From Carnegiea gigantea (Eukaryota > Streptophyta > Magnoliopsida > Caryophyllales > Cactaceae), in contig JAKOGI010001281.1 of the NCBI GenBank assembly GCA_029747015.1, positions 204,173-268,172 of the forward strand: DNA of 64,000 nt, given 5' to 3'. The position numbers and the translations under genes were made by a program. The notes under the pieces are model-generated. The model was not told the DNA's origin and did not search any database. It saw only the letters and a program-made list of their open reading frames with translations. Below are positions 34,809-46,653 of the stretch, one piece after another (the stretch's first letter is position 1; each line of letters begins with the position of its first letter).

Positions 34809-36499
34809 GTACGATAAATTAGAGTGTAAAACAGAAGCCGCAAGCATACAGCTGTCGCTGTAGTACTTGAGGGTCGTGTCCTCGGGGATGATGGAAAAGA
34901 TTAAGGTCACTTAACACGAAATTGAACTAGCATGGTATCATACTCAATTGATTTAAATGAAGAGCAACTAAAATTATAGGTTGTAAATCAATCTAATTTC
35001 AAAGTTTCTCTACCATTACCTAACATTTAAAACTTAACTCTAATCAAAGGGGCATCTCTCCATCACTTATTACATCCCAAATGAGAGCTTCAAAACAAAT
35101 TAACAAGCAGCATAATCAAATTTAAAAAAAACAAAACAAAAGGCTTAAACAAAGCCCTCAAAGGGGAATGGAATCAGGCTTCAAACTCAGACAAATCAAG
35201 AAGAAATGCGAAGAATAGAATGAAGCAACCTAGATTAATAACAAACAGCAATCAAACAGATGAATTAGGCTAACAGAATGCTTAAAATACCTAATCTCAG
35301 CCGCATTCAAACAATATCTAAACGATGGGGAAGGGAAATTTGCCACTAATCAAACTCAAATCTGCAACCTTTCGACACCAAATTTTGGAATTCCACCCAA
35401 AATAGAGGCCTCCTGAGTTTCAACACTCATGACCCCAGACCACCATCAATGGTGAAATGCCCAAACGTACTTAGTCAAATGAAAATAGGGGAGGGGTTTG
35501 GGATCAAAATTGAATAAAACCAACAACCAATTCTTGCAAAATTGCAAAATCAAACTAAAATCATGAATTACAACTGGGAAACTCAAAATTGTAGCATTAT
35601 TACATGAAATTCAAAACCCAGAACCCAAACTAACATCAAACCCTAACCGAGTTTATCAAACCTTAACTCTGAAAAATCGAAAAAAAAACGCATATGAAAT
35701 TCAAGCTCAAACTTCGAAAATTAGAACTAATTGAACCCTAAAAATGTCCTAACCTCAAAATGAAACTCGAAAATCAAAACCCTAAGAATTATCTAAAATT
35801 CGAATTTGAAACTAACAAGAACCCTAATTAAAGCTTAAAAACTTAGAACTAAAACCAAATTGTTACCTAATTAGACCCTCATCACCTCGCTTCAATCGCC
35901 GCTAGCTTTGATTTATACCCAAGCCCAGCTTCATCTCGGCCCTTGAATTTGTAGATGGCGTGGACGGTGCTAATGGGGATGACAATGTTGTTGCGCTGGT
36001 TGTTGCTGCATGAATTGTGTTGGTGATGATGAAGGTGGATGTGGATGGAGGTGATCTAGCACTCGGTGGTGGTGAGAAAGATAGGTTAGAGAGAGAGATG
36101 ATGGTAATGCAGATGAAGATGATGGGGGTTTCAGGTTCTCTAGGTTTTGGGCCGAAAGTCGAGAGAGAGGAGAGAGAAAATGAGACGAGAAATGAGGGGG
36201 TTTAGGAGGCACACAAGGCGCATGTGGGGGGTTTGGGTTAGGTTTTATTTTTAATCTAATTTTCTTTTTTTTCTGATGGGTCATAAAAGCAATAGGCTAA
36301 GGATTTTTGGGTCGGGTTTGAGTCAATTTGGCCCAATGCTTCATTTTCGGCATTTTCCATCATTTTCTTGCATTTTTCCATAATTATTTGATACCTACAA
36401 AGCAAAATCAAATCAAATAAAAACCTAAAAATAATGATTATAACGAGCATAAATCAGGTATAAAAGTATCGTAAAATTAACACATTTTTGGCACGAACA
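34809..36499 (-). mobile_element. Solo LTR (family X), copy 2, within the Ulp1-type gene
   Basis: A perfect 5-bp duplication TTTAT (34804-34808 and 36500-36504) flanks a TG..CA unit of 1691 bp. On the minus strand it starts TGTTCGTGCCAAAAATGTG and ends ATCGTACA. Sequence similarity with copy 1 runs from end to end. It separates the Ulp1 exon ending near 36530 from the exon with the catalytic Cys at about 34740. No internal element genes are present. Confidence 0.85.
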
Positions 36500-37158
36500 T
36501 TTATGCATAATTAACATCTCAAAATGCTACTTGCATATTTGGTTGCTTGTGCGTTATTGGGATTTGGAAATCAAAAATGGCCACATCTTCAAATAACCGA
36601 CACAATCGAGGATACTCTTCAAAAAACTTTGATATTTTCACTAAATTTAATGAAATGACATTAGTACTAAACAATGTTTAGAAAGGGAATACCATTAAGG
36701 ATTACTATTCAATGCAAATAAATGCTAAAATTATTTAATTACCAGATCATATGCTAATGTAATTGCTTTATCTGATGAACCCAATGAATCCAAATAATAA
36801 CATCGTTTCTCTATTGTGTTAACCACGACTAATATCCAATGTTCTCTCTCTCCATCTAATAAGGGAATGTAAATCTTTATACACAAATAAATTAGTAACA
36901 AATAATCGATGGAAGAAATAAATATATGTATGGATATATGTTTTTATTTACATACCTACTCGATATGATTAGTGTCAAAAGGGATATATGTGTTAAGAGT
37001 ATTATAATAACCAATGCATTTCCTTGAAGATGTCTTTTCAGCACTGTCATCGACAAATGACAAAGTCACCTACACATATGATTTTATAAATTTCATAATA
37101 ATTAAACTAGTAGGTTACTTTTATTTGGTGTGCAAAAAATTTTAAAGTTCATTACTTG

Positions 37159-38659
37159 TGTTGAATTAGAGAGTACACAACCATAAGAGGGGGGTGAATT
37201 GTGGTGTCCGATTTTCGCAAGTTGCTGACAAACAGTCTTAGACCCTGTTCGCACATATTGTTTCTGAGATAAGCAGAAGCGAAAATCCAATAAAATTGAA
37301 TGCGGAAATAATGGACACAGGATTTTTACGTGGAAAACACCTCTAGCCTAACTGAGGTTAAAAACCACAACCTACCTCGTGTAGGATTTAAACACTTCAC
37401 TAAACGGGCTAATCACGTTACAATAGTAACACACCTTGTTACAACTTGTAACACACGTAACTTGTCTTCCCTAAGACGAGTTACCCCACGTCCAAAATCC
37501 CCTTGATTTGGACACACACTCTACTCACTCTTGTGAAAGAAGAATGTAAAGAAAAAACACCCTATTACAATGCTTCTCAACTAAGCTAATATAGGGTACA
37601 ATGAAGTCCTAGTATGCCAACTTTGAAAGCTCAATTAATTCACTCACAAGGCTCGGTTTTCTTTTCAAATGTTTTAGCTCATGAACTCAGATTTTTTCTC
37701 TCTGAAAACCGATGTATCCAAGATTGTAAGAAGCCGCCTTTTATAGTGCTTGGAACACAATTCATCAAATTTTTGGAAACTAAAAAATCTGAAGAATATA
37801 GAATCCTTTACCCACAAGGGATGGAAAAACTATTTCTGAAATTTTTGGAAACTAAAATCCTAGAGAAAATAGAATCCTTTAGCTACAAGGGGTAAGGTGA
37901 CATGAGCTGAAAACACTACCTAAACCGCGTGCATAAGGCGGTGTTCTTCAGCAGCTAGCCCATGTTTTTCTCAACTACCTTATCCACTTGCCAAAAATTG
38001 GATATTCTTTTTATTCAAAAAGATTTTGCAAATCCCTTAAGATTTTTGATAACCGTTTTTTAGGGTAAAGAATAAGATACTCCATAGAAAAATCTTTCTT
38101 GCAAATCTTTGAAGAAGCTGCTCAAAATCCAAAAGATAAAAATCGTGCAAAGCAATTTTTCGCAACTTATTCTGAAAACACCCTGATCGTCCTGTTTCCA
38201 CGGTTGTTCTGAAGGGTGATCTGAAATATTTTTCGAAAAGCAAAACCGTTTCCAGTGAGTGGTAAATTAAAACTTTCTAATTGGCATATTAACAAGAGTC
38301 TAAAAATATAAAACCAAATCAAATCAAGACATCTTGTTGTAACCACTAGTCATCTTGTAGAACGACTTTGCTGCAAACACTTCACAAATATGCTTCAAAC
38401 ACCGCACGGAACCTGTTTGTCACAGCTGCACATATCTTATGTTTCAAACACTTCTCAGGATATGCTTCAAAACACCTCACAGAACCTGTTCCTCACAGGT
38501 GTTCTTACATTGCTGACTTGAGTACCTGTTCTTGATAAACCATTAGTCAAGCAGTTTTAATACATTGAGAACAGCAGTAAGGTCCTGTTTGGAAAGCCTG
38601 TTTGGAGCAACAACAACAACACTTGGATTTGTTATCATCAAAACTTTATACATTCTAAC
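37159..38659 (-). repeat. Copia element 3' LTR
   Basis: Near-identical to 46654-48156. The 93-codon plus-strand frame present in both LTRs has no recognisable domain and is not called. Confidence 0.95.
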
Positions 38660-38673
38660 AAATTCCCCCTTTT
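38660..38673 (-). other. Polypurine tract of the copia element
   Basis: AAAAAGGGGGAATT on the minus strand directly before the 3' LTR. Confidence 0.85.
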
Positions 38674-39137
38674 TGATGATGACAAACCAAGTGACCATAT
38701 TGACTTTCAAGGGCAATTTAAGTGATTTGTACCAATTATTCAAATTCACATGAAGCAGTTAGTATCGAAAAGATTGTAAGAAAATTAACTCATCCATGGC
38801 AGAACTAAAACAATATTGGTCAACCTATCTTCCCCCTTTTGGCATCATTAAAAAGTAGGGGCGAACAGTCAAACTGAGGGTGTTTGCTATCACCACCACT
38901 TGGGTAATGGAGGAAAGTCAACAGGCGATACACTCAAGTGTTTTGGTATGGTAATGAGATTGGCCATCCTAGTCACACACAAGTAATTCACAACAAAAAG
39001 CAAGCAAGGCAAAGCCAATCAAAAAACAAGATATCCTGTCATTCATCAAAAGAGTGCAACAGAGTACAAACTGATTCACCAAGAGAAGTGAGAACAGGCT
39101 ATGAGAACAACAGATGAGAACAGCTCATGAGGGGTGT

Positions 39138-41092
39138 TCAAAGAGCAGAAGGAGAAAATTTTGCTGAAAGGGAAGAGAGAAGGGCGAGGAGATCTGCATG
39201 GCGTTTTGCATTTAGAGCTTTTTCCTCGTCCAGGGTAGCCTTTACAGCGTTAAGCTCAGTACTGAGGCGAGAGTTTTCTTCCAAAGCAGCCTCAAGTTTG
39301 GTTGAGGAACTGCCAAGAACAGGAGGACGGGGTGTTCTGGTCCCCTATTCTGAGGAGACCCTTCAATCAAAGCATACCCACACCCCATAAGGGTGTTACT
39401 CCCGATCTCATCAATAAACTGAGCGCCCACCTTCTTCTGCAGTGTCACCCCAAAGTGCTCAAACACACTAGTCAGAAAGAAACCGTATCCCAGATCATGT
39501 TCCCTTGAGGTGTTTGCAATTCTTGTAATATGTCGAATCATGATGGCAGGAAGGTTAATTTGCACTTCCGTGTCTATCAGATCCATCAAACACTGATCCA
39601 TGGCATCAGCAAGATTTCGACCCTAGCCTCTGGGGATGATATTCTTGATGATAAACCAAAATAGCAATTGATGGAGCGATGTCATGTCCCCTTTCTTCAC
39701 AGACTTGGGTGTTTGCAGGCTTGGTTGCTGGCTAAATTTCTGGGCGAGTTCCAGCAGCCTGGCTGTCCCTAGAATAGTCTTGTCTTCCCTCACATATATA
39801 TCAAAGCCTGTGGAGGGAATCCCCAGAATGTCCCCTAATATCTTTGCATCAAAGCGAAGCTGCTTCCCATTAACAATACTTGTCACCACTCCTTCGGTGA
39901 CAGTGCAGTTGGCATAGAACTCTGCCAACTCATGTATAGAACACCCCAGCTGGGTGTTTGTAAACAACTCATACCACCCCTGTGCATGCAGCTTGTGCAG
40001 AAACACCCCCAGTCCCTGTTCCTCAAAATATTTGACCTTTATAATTTTGCCCCTGACAACCCGTCTCTGAATCAATTGGGTCAGTTTGGCTGAGATTGCA
40101 GACGGGGTAGATTTCTTGGCTCGTTTAGGTTGGGGCTCAGTAGGAGGGTCTTGGGTGGAGGCATGTTTGAGGGAGGCTTTTCTCTTGGGAGTTTTGAGGG
40201 GTGATGGTTTTGGTATAGGAAGAGGCTTATCCTCTGAGGACTCTGAGAACACGGGCGTGCCCTGTTTGAAGGCAGTGTTCTCAGTGTCGCTATCTGATGA
40301 AGGCTCAGAAGAGGAATCAATCTCCTCAACAACAGGGGCTGACTGTTTGGCAGGACGAGGAGTGGAGTGAAAAGCTATTCGGGCTGATTTTCTTGTGGGT
40401 CTGTTTGTGGGTTTGGCCGAAGAGGGGATTTGTGGTTTTGGTTTGACAGGGGGTTCACTTTTTGAGGGCGCTTCAGTCTGGCCGCTTTTAGGCCTTGATG
40501 GTGGTCGTGTTCTTGGTACTCTAGCACGCCTAGCCACAATTTTGTACCTTTTGCGTTTCTCACCGGTTTGTGTTACCGGTGTGGCTTGTGCAGGCTTAAC
40601 AGGAGACTCCTCCATTTGACCACTACTTCCCCCTTCTTCTTTTGACAAATCCTCCCCTAGGTCATCCCTAAAAACTTCAGGCCCTGTTTCTGACCCTGTT
40701 TCCTGCTCAGGAAACAGCCCAAACGAATTGATGTCATCTAACCCATGGTCCAACAAAAAGAGTTCATCTAAAGCCCCAATTTCTCTTTCAGATGCCCCAA
40801 CAAGTTCTTGGGGTTGACATGCGCCCGTTTCACCAAACAAAATCAATTCCCACCCAAATTTGTACGGGATGTCTTCCAATTTCAAATTCACTGTTCTAAG
40901 GTCGATACTTTTCAAAAACCCAAAAGGTTTATAGGCAATGGGTCGAGGAGGTTCAGTATTTTTACCTTCCATGAGGGCCGTCAGAAATTGTGTAGGTGCA
41001 AACAGGGCTGTGGCTGTTTGCAAGGCTGTGCCCTGTGTCTGGTTGCCCTGGGTCAAGGTCGAGGAGCTCTCGAAGCTAATGGGGAACGCCAT
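39138..41092 (-). pseudogene. SIRE-type extra ORF downstream of pol
   Basis: The ATG at 41092 (MAFPISFESSSTLTQGNQ) opens a frame of 489 codons. One in-frame TAG near 39623 interrupts it. It then continues, and after a frameshift near 39300-39350 ends at 39138. Residues 130-330 are Pro/Ser/Lys-rich and basic. A globular region follows (LHKLHAQGWYELFTN, ELAEFYANCTVTEGVV, LGDILGIPSTGFDIYV) of the kind annotated as a putative plant transposon protein domain. The last part reads as a coiled coil (LEAALEENSRLSTELNAVKA). SIRE elements carry an ORF at this place often called envelope-like. I see no signal peptide or clear membrane segment, so I do not call it an envelope. Confidence 0.7.
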
Positions 41093-41523
41093 TTTTCAGA
41101 GGAAGGAGAGAGATTAGGGTTTCTTGAACAGAGTTTCAAAGCAAGAGAGTTTCGGTGGAGGTGAGAGATTGAGCAAGAGCTTTAAAGGGAGAGAGAGACG
41201 TGCGAAATCTTTAAAAGATTTTGCCCGTTTTTGCAACGGACTTTAGCATTTATTGCGCACGCCTCGGGAAGAGATTAGCAGTTTTCAATTTGTTGCACAC
41301 ATTTGACAAACAAGAGGCGTACTTGTTTCTGATGCTTGTTCTTGAGGTTACTTGCTCGGTAACATTGGACAATAAGGGCAATCTCATTAGACCTCAACGA
41401 GTGTCAGCAAGTTGCAAACCTCACATATGCTAAACATAGCACACAAGTTGATTGCAAACAAAAATTTAACATGTTGTACCCGTCACTTTTAAATTTTGCA
41501 AACAGGGAGAGAGAACAGGTTGG

Positions 41524-44500
41524 TCAGGTTGTTCTAATTAAGCCTAGTTCGAGTCTATTCCTTTCAAATTGTTCTCTACTCAATGCCTTTGTGAATATAT
41601 CAGCAATTTGATTTTCAGTGGCACAAAAATTCATTGAGATCACTCCCTTTTCAACATTGTCTCTCAAGAAATGATGACGAATGTCAATATGTTTTGTTCT
41701 TTTGTGTTGACATGGATTTTTGGCAATGTTAATTGCACTTGTATTGTCACAATAAATAGGAATGCATCCTATGTCAACACAAAAATCCTTGAGTTGTTGT
41801 CTTATCCATAATAACTGAGCACAACAAGATGCAGCTGCCACATACTCAGCTTCTGCTGTGGATAAGCCAACAGAGAGTTGTTTCTTAGTTGCCCAAAATA
41901 CCAAACAAGGTCCAAGAAAGTGAGCCATACCTGAGGTGCTTTTCCTAGCAACCAAGAAACCTGCGTAATCAGCATCAGCATACCCAACAAGATCAAAGTT
42001 GCAACCTTTAGGAGACCATAAGGCTAGATCAGGTGTATGTCTTAAGTACCTAAAAATCCTTTTAACAGCTTTTAGATGAGTTTCTTTAGGGTTTGACTGA
42101 AAACGTGCACATAGACCAACACTAAAAACAATGTCAGGTCTACTAGCAGTTAGATATAAGAGTGATCCTATCATGCCCCTATAGGATTTCTCCTCAACTG
42201 AGGGACTACCATCATCCATTACCAACCTAGTTGAAGGAGAGATGGGAGTATCAATGGGCTTGGCTGACTCCATCCCAAAACGCTTAAGTAATTCCTTAAT
42301 ATACTTTTGTTGATGGATCATGGTGCCGTTTGAAGTTTGCTTGATTTGCAAGCCTAAAAAGAAATTAAGCTCACCCATCATGCTCATTTCAAACTCACTC
42401 CTCATTATTTTTGAAAATTCATTGCACAATTCATGATGAGTTGCACCAAATATGATGTCATCGACATATACTTGGACAATCAACAAATGTTCCCCTTAGA
42501 TTTTAGAAACAAGGTATTGTCTACCTTGCCTCTTGCAAAATTATTTTCCAATAAAAAGCTTGACAACCGCTCATACCAAGCTCTAGGAGCTTGTTTTAAA
42601 CCATAAAGTGCCTTGTCAAGTTTGAAAACATGGTTAGGAAATTCATCACTTTCAAAACCGGGGGGTTGTTTGACATACACTTCCTCTTTAAGGTACCCAT
42701 TTAGAAACGCACTTTTAACATCCATTTGATATAACTTGATCTCCATGTGGGCTGCAAAAGCTATCAAGATTCGAATGGCTTCCATCCTTGCAACAGGTGC
42801 AAAAGTCTCTTCATAATCAATTCCCTCTTCTTGGTTGTAGCCTTGAACCACCAGCCGGGCCTTGTTCCTAGTGACTGTTCCGCACTCATCTAGCTTGTTA
42901 CGGAACACCCACTTGGTTCCAATGATTGTTCTATCCTCTGGCCGTGGCACAAGGTGCCATACCTTATTTCTTTCGAACTGATGGAGTTCTTCTTGCATGG
43001 CTGTGACCCAATCTGAATCTGCAAGAGCTTCATTAATATTCTTAGGCTCAATTTTTGAGAGAAAAGCATAGAAAGCACAGAAATTTTTAAGCCTAGATCT
43101 AGTTTGAACTCCTGCATTAATATCAGACAAAATTTGATCAAGAGGATGTGAACTTTGGTATTTCCATGATCGTGGTGAAAGTGGGTTCACAGATATGCTC
43201 TCCATCCTAGCTGGAATACTTGGCGAAACAAGTTCAGGTCCTGTTCCCAAGCCTGTTTGGGAGCCTGTTCCTGAAATTATCTCAGAAGGGTTCGGCTGAT
43301 GTTGTCCCGAACAGGGTTCCACCCTGTTTCCCCCTGTTTGGTTCACACCCTGCCTACCTTCCTGAAGAACAGCTTCAGGCCTTGATCTCTCAGGTTGATC
43401 CTTACCTGGTTCATCTTGAAGCAGCATGTCTTTTTTAACAAGACCTAGTTCGAGGTCTTCCTCCTGTGCATCATTCTCACTTAGAGAGTTAGTTTCATCA
43501 AAAAGCACATGCACACTTTCTTCAACACACAAGGTTCTCTTATTAAACACTTTGTATGCCTTACTATGTGAGGAGTAACCGAGGAATATTGCCTCGTCAC
43601 TCCTTGGATCAAATTTCCCTAAGGCATCCTTTCCATTATTATGCACAAAACATTTACACCCAAAAACTCTCAAATGCAAAATATTTGGTTTTCTTCCTTT
43701 GAGGATCTCATAAGGAGTTTTGTTAAGAACAGGTCTAATCATGCATCTATTTATAATGTAACATGATGTGTTTAAAGCTTCAGCCCAAATATTTCTAGGA
43801 AGACCATTAGCAACAAGCATTGTTCTAGTCATGTCCTCTAGAGTACGATTTTTGCGCTCTACCACCCCGTTCTGTTAGGGTGTCCTTGGAGCTGAAAAAT
43901 TGTGATCAACACCATGCTCATTATAATAGTCAATAAAGCTCGAATTTTCAAATTCTGTACTATGGTCAGACCTTATGCATACCAAAGAGTGTCCTATCCT
44001 CTTTTCAGTCTTTTTAATGAAAGCAAGAAATTTTTCAAACGTTTCATCTTTAGAAGCCAAAAACAAAGTCCAAGTGAAACGAGAGTAGTCATCCACTATC
44101 ACAAGCACATACCTCTTGCCACCTCGGCTCATGATCCTCATTGGACCACATAGATCCATATGTATTAATTCAAGGGGTCGAGTAGTGCTTATACACTTTT
44201 TAGACTTAAATGAATTTTTGACTTGTTTGCCTTTGGCACATGCATCACATACCTTGTCATCATTGAATTTGATGGAAGGTAAGCCAACTACTAAATCTTT
44301 GGTTACAAGTTTGTTCAAAAGAGAGTGGCTTGCATGACCTAGTCTTTTGTGCCAAAGCACAACATCATCTTTTAAGGCACTCAAACAAGTCAAATTATTT
44401 TGGGGAAGAGTAGAAATACACACTTTATAAACATTTCTGTGTCGCTTTCCCCTCAACACAACATCTCCTGTATTCATGTTTACAACCAAGCAACGTGTTG

Positions 44501-44760
44501 GAGAGAACACTACTAGGTTGTCTCTGTCACACAGTTGGGACACACTTAGCAAGTTGTGTTTTAAACCATCCACAAAATAAACATTGTCAATTGAATGGGA
44601 GAGTGACTCACCTATCTTACCTATACTGACAATTGTCCCAGATTTGCCGTTTCCAAATGCCACAATCCCTCCTTCTGATGCTGTAAATGAGAGAAAATTG
44701 AATTTTTCACCAGTCATATGCCTCGAACACCCACTGTCAACATATCACAGCTGCCTGTTC
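41524..44760 (-). pseudogene. Copia pol: protease end, integrase, reverse transcriptase, RNase H
   Basis: Protease site YVDSGCSRHMTG at about 44745 has a stop where Trp is expected just before it. Integrase has the GAG-pre-integrase HHCC region (VLWHKRLGHASH, CDACAKGKQ) and catalytic Asp in IHMDLCGPM and Asp in IRSDHSTEFEN. The Glu motif [14 protein letters not shown] is preceded by a TAA stop at about 43873. RT follows with [20 protein letters not shown], then a frameshift at 42480-42486 and YVDDIIFGAT. RNase H has GYADADYAGFLVARKSTSG and STAEAEYVAAA, with the stop at 41524. The domain order defines Ty1/copia. Confidence 0.95.
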
Positions 44761-44834
44761 CCTAGACTGTTTCCTGCACTGTTTGCTGGGTTGTTTGCTG
44801 GGTTGTTCTCTCTCACTTCAGCCTGCAAAACAAA

Positions 44835-46601
44835 TCAAGGGTTAGTTTTGGGAACCCAGATCCACTTGGGTCCCATTCCTTTAGACGTGTAAATCTCATC
44901 TTTCCTAACCCACATTTGTTTTACATGCACTGAGTTCTTTTTAATGGCATACTTTCTTATAGGACAAGCATATCGATAATGCCCCGTTTTACCACAATGA
45001 AAACAAACAATATTTTCAGGTAATCCCACATATTTGTTATTCACTGGGTAGGTCATCTTAGGCACAAAACCTAGTCCTCTTCTATTTTGACTATGATGAG
45101 TGTTTAACCATTCCAACGCCCTTGAGGACCTATTCCAGAGCTTGTTTATGGTAAGGTCCGATTCTAAGTGCTTTATTTTTCTAAGCAAGTTTCTGTTTTC
45201 TTCCAGTAAAGACTCGACCTTACCTTTGAAGTCAAGAGATTCCTTTTCTAGCTCAGTCAGTTTAGTGGAACAAGTCTCTTCTTTCATGAGTAGAGTTTCT
45301 TTAAGCACATTGATGTTTTCATGCAAGGCAAGAGTCTCTTTGTCAACTTCAAGCTTTTCTAATTTAAGGGTTTCATTTTCAAGTTCTAAATCTCGAACAT
45401 CCCCTTTTAATTCAGCACATATATCCATTATATTGTACACTAATTTCTCAAGAGTTGATTTATTTAGACCACATACCTTGTTCTTGAGTTGAGTCAGACT
45501 ATCCGTTGACCCATCATCTGAATCAGTGTCACTCCTTGCCATGAGTGCTACATCAGCTTCCCCAGCTTCAGACCCTTCCTCATCCTCACTTGAATCTCCC
45601 CAGGCCGCGAGCATAGCTTTTGAGAATCTTTTCGCTGAGCTGCTTACACCCTGTTTTCTCCCCTGTTTTCTGGGGTGTTCGGGTTCTTGTTCTTCCTTGT
45701 GCAGTGGGCAGCTTCTCACAATGTGGTCCAGCTTACCACACTTGAAACACCCAGTGAACTGTTCCCGAGGGGTGTTCCTGGCTTTGCCGAAGTCCTTCCT
45801 TTTGATGTTTTCTTTGACTTTCTTGAAGAACTTCTTAAATTTTTGAGTCATCATGGCAATCTCCTCCTCCTCAGAATCAGAATCATCTTCTAAGACCTTT
45901 AGTGCAAGACCTCATTCTCTCTTTGTCTCATCTTTCTGTTGAGAATATTTCCTAAGTTCATATGTTTGGAGGTTTCCAATCAGCTCATCTAAGGTGATCT
46001 TGTTCATGTCCTTAGCTTCTTGGATGGCCGTTACTTTTGCATCCCAAGAATGAGGTAAAATTCTTAGGATCTTCCTTACCAATTCTTCGGTGGTGAAGGA
46101 TTTTCCCAAGGATTTCAACTCATTTGTTATGTGAGTGAAGCGAGTGTACATGTCCATCACACTTTCCCGATCACCCATCCCGAACAGCTCATACTTTCTC
46201 ATAAGCAATTCAATCCGGGATTACTTTACTTGATTGGTCCCTTCGTGAGCTACTTGCAAAGCATCCCAGATTTCTTTGGCCGACTCACATTCAGATATGC
46301 GAGTATATTCATCAGGACCTAGGCCAAAATATAGGAGTTTCTTGGCCTTGGCATTCTTCTCCATCATCTTGTAATCTTCAGCATTGAACTCCTTAGGCTC
46401 CTTGGGGATTGACTTTCCATCTTCAGTTGTTTTCTTAGGGATGAGTGGTCCATGCTTGATGAGCATCCACAACTCATAGTCCTCGGCTTGGATGTAGTTT
46501 TCCATCCTATTCTTCCACCAACTATAGTGTTGGCCATTAAAGTATGGTGGACGAGTTATGGATTGACCTTCAAGCATGCCTTGTGGAGTACTCATCTTCA
46601 A
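44835..46601 (-). pseudogene. Copia gag (UBN2-type) with two zinc knuckles, broken
   Basis: Starts at the ATG at 46601 (MKMSTPQGMLEGQSITRPP). The UBN2-type gag core spans about 250 residues (YFNGQHYSWWKNRMENYI, KEIWDALQVAHEGT, KILRILPHSWDAKV). In-frame stops lie at 46221 and 45912. The next part has a basic region, a first knuckle CFKCGKLDHIVRSC, a long Leu/Glu/Lys coiled coil (about 45480-45150), a second knuckle CFHCGKTGHYRYAC at about 44990 and the SIRE-typical GPKWIWVPK end, then a stop at 44835. All pieces are in one frame, so only point mutations separate them. Gag forms the RNA-packaging particle. Confidence 0.92.
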
Positions 46602-46636
46602 GGATCTCTCAAAGGTGTTAGCTTTTCAAAGGAGAA

Positions 46637-46651
46637 CCTGCTCTGATACCA
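46637..46651 (-). other. Primer binding site (tRNA-Met) of the copia element
   Basis: TGGTATCAGAGCAGG on the minus strand, 2 bp inside the 5' LTR. Confidence 0.9.
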
Positions 46652-46653
46652 CT

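Noticed and set aside
37614..37895. 93-codon plus-strand frame repeated at 47109-47390
   Set aside because: Identical because both are in the copia LTRs; opposite in direction to the element and without a domain.
39138..41092. Envelope gene of an infectious retrovirus
   Set aside because: Position fits the so-called envelope-like ORF of SIRE, but no signal peptide, membrane anchor or fusion-type segment is visible.
39684..41164. Plus-strand frames over the SIRE extra ORF
   Set aside because: Shadows of the minus-strand protein, without start context or domains.
45100..45846. Plus-strand Ser/Phe-rich frames
   Set aside because: Antisense shadows of the copia gag coiled coil and knuckle region.
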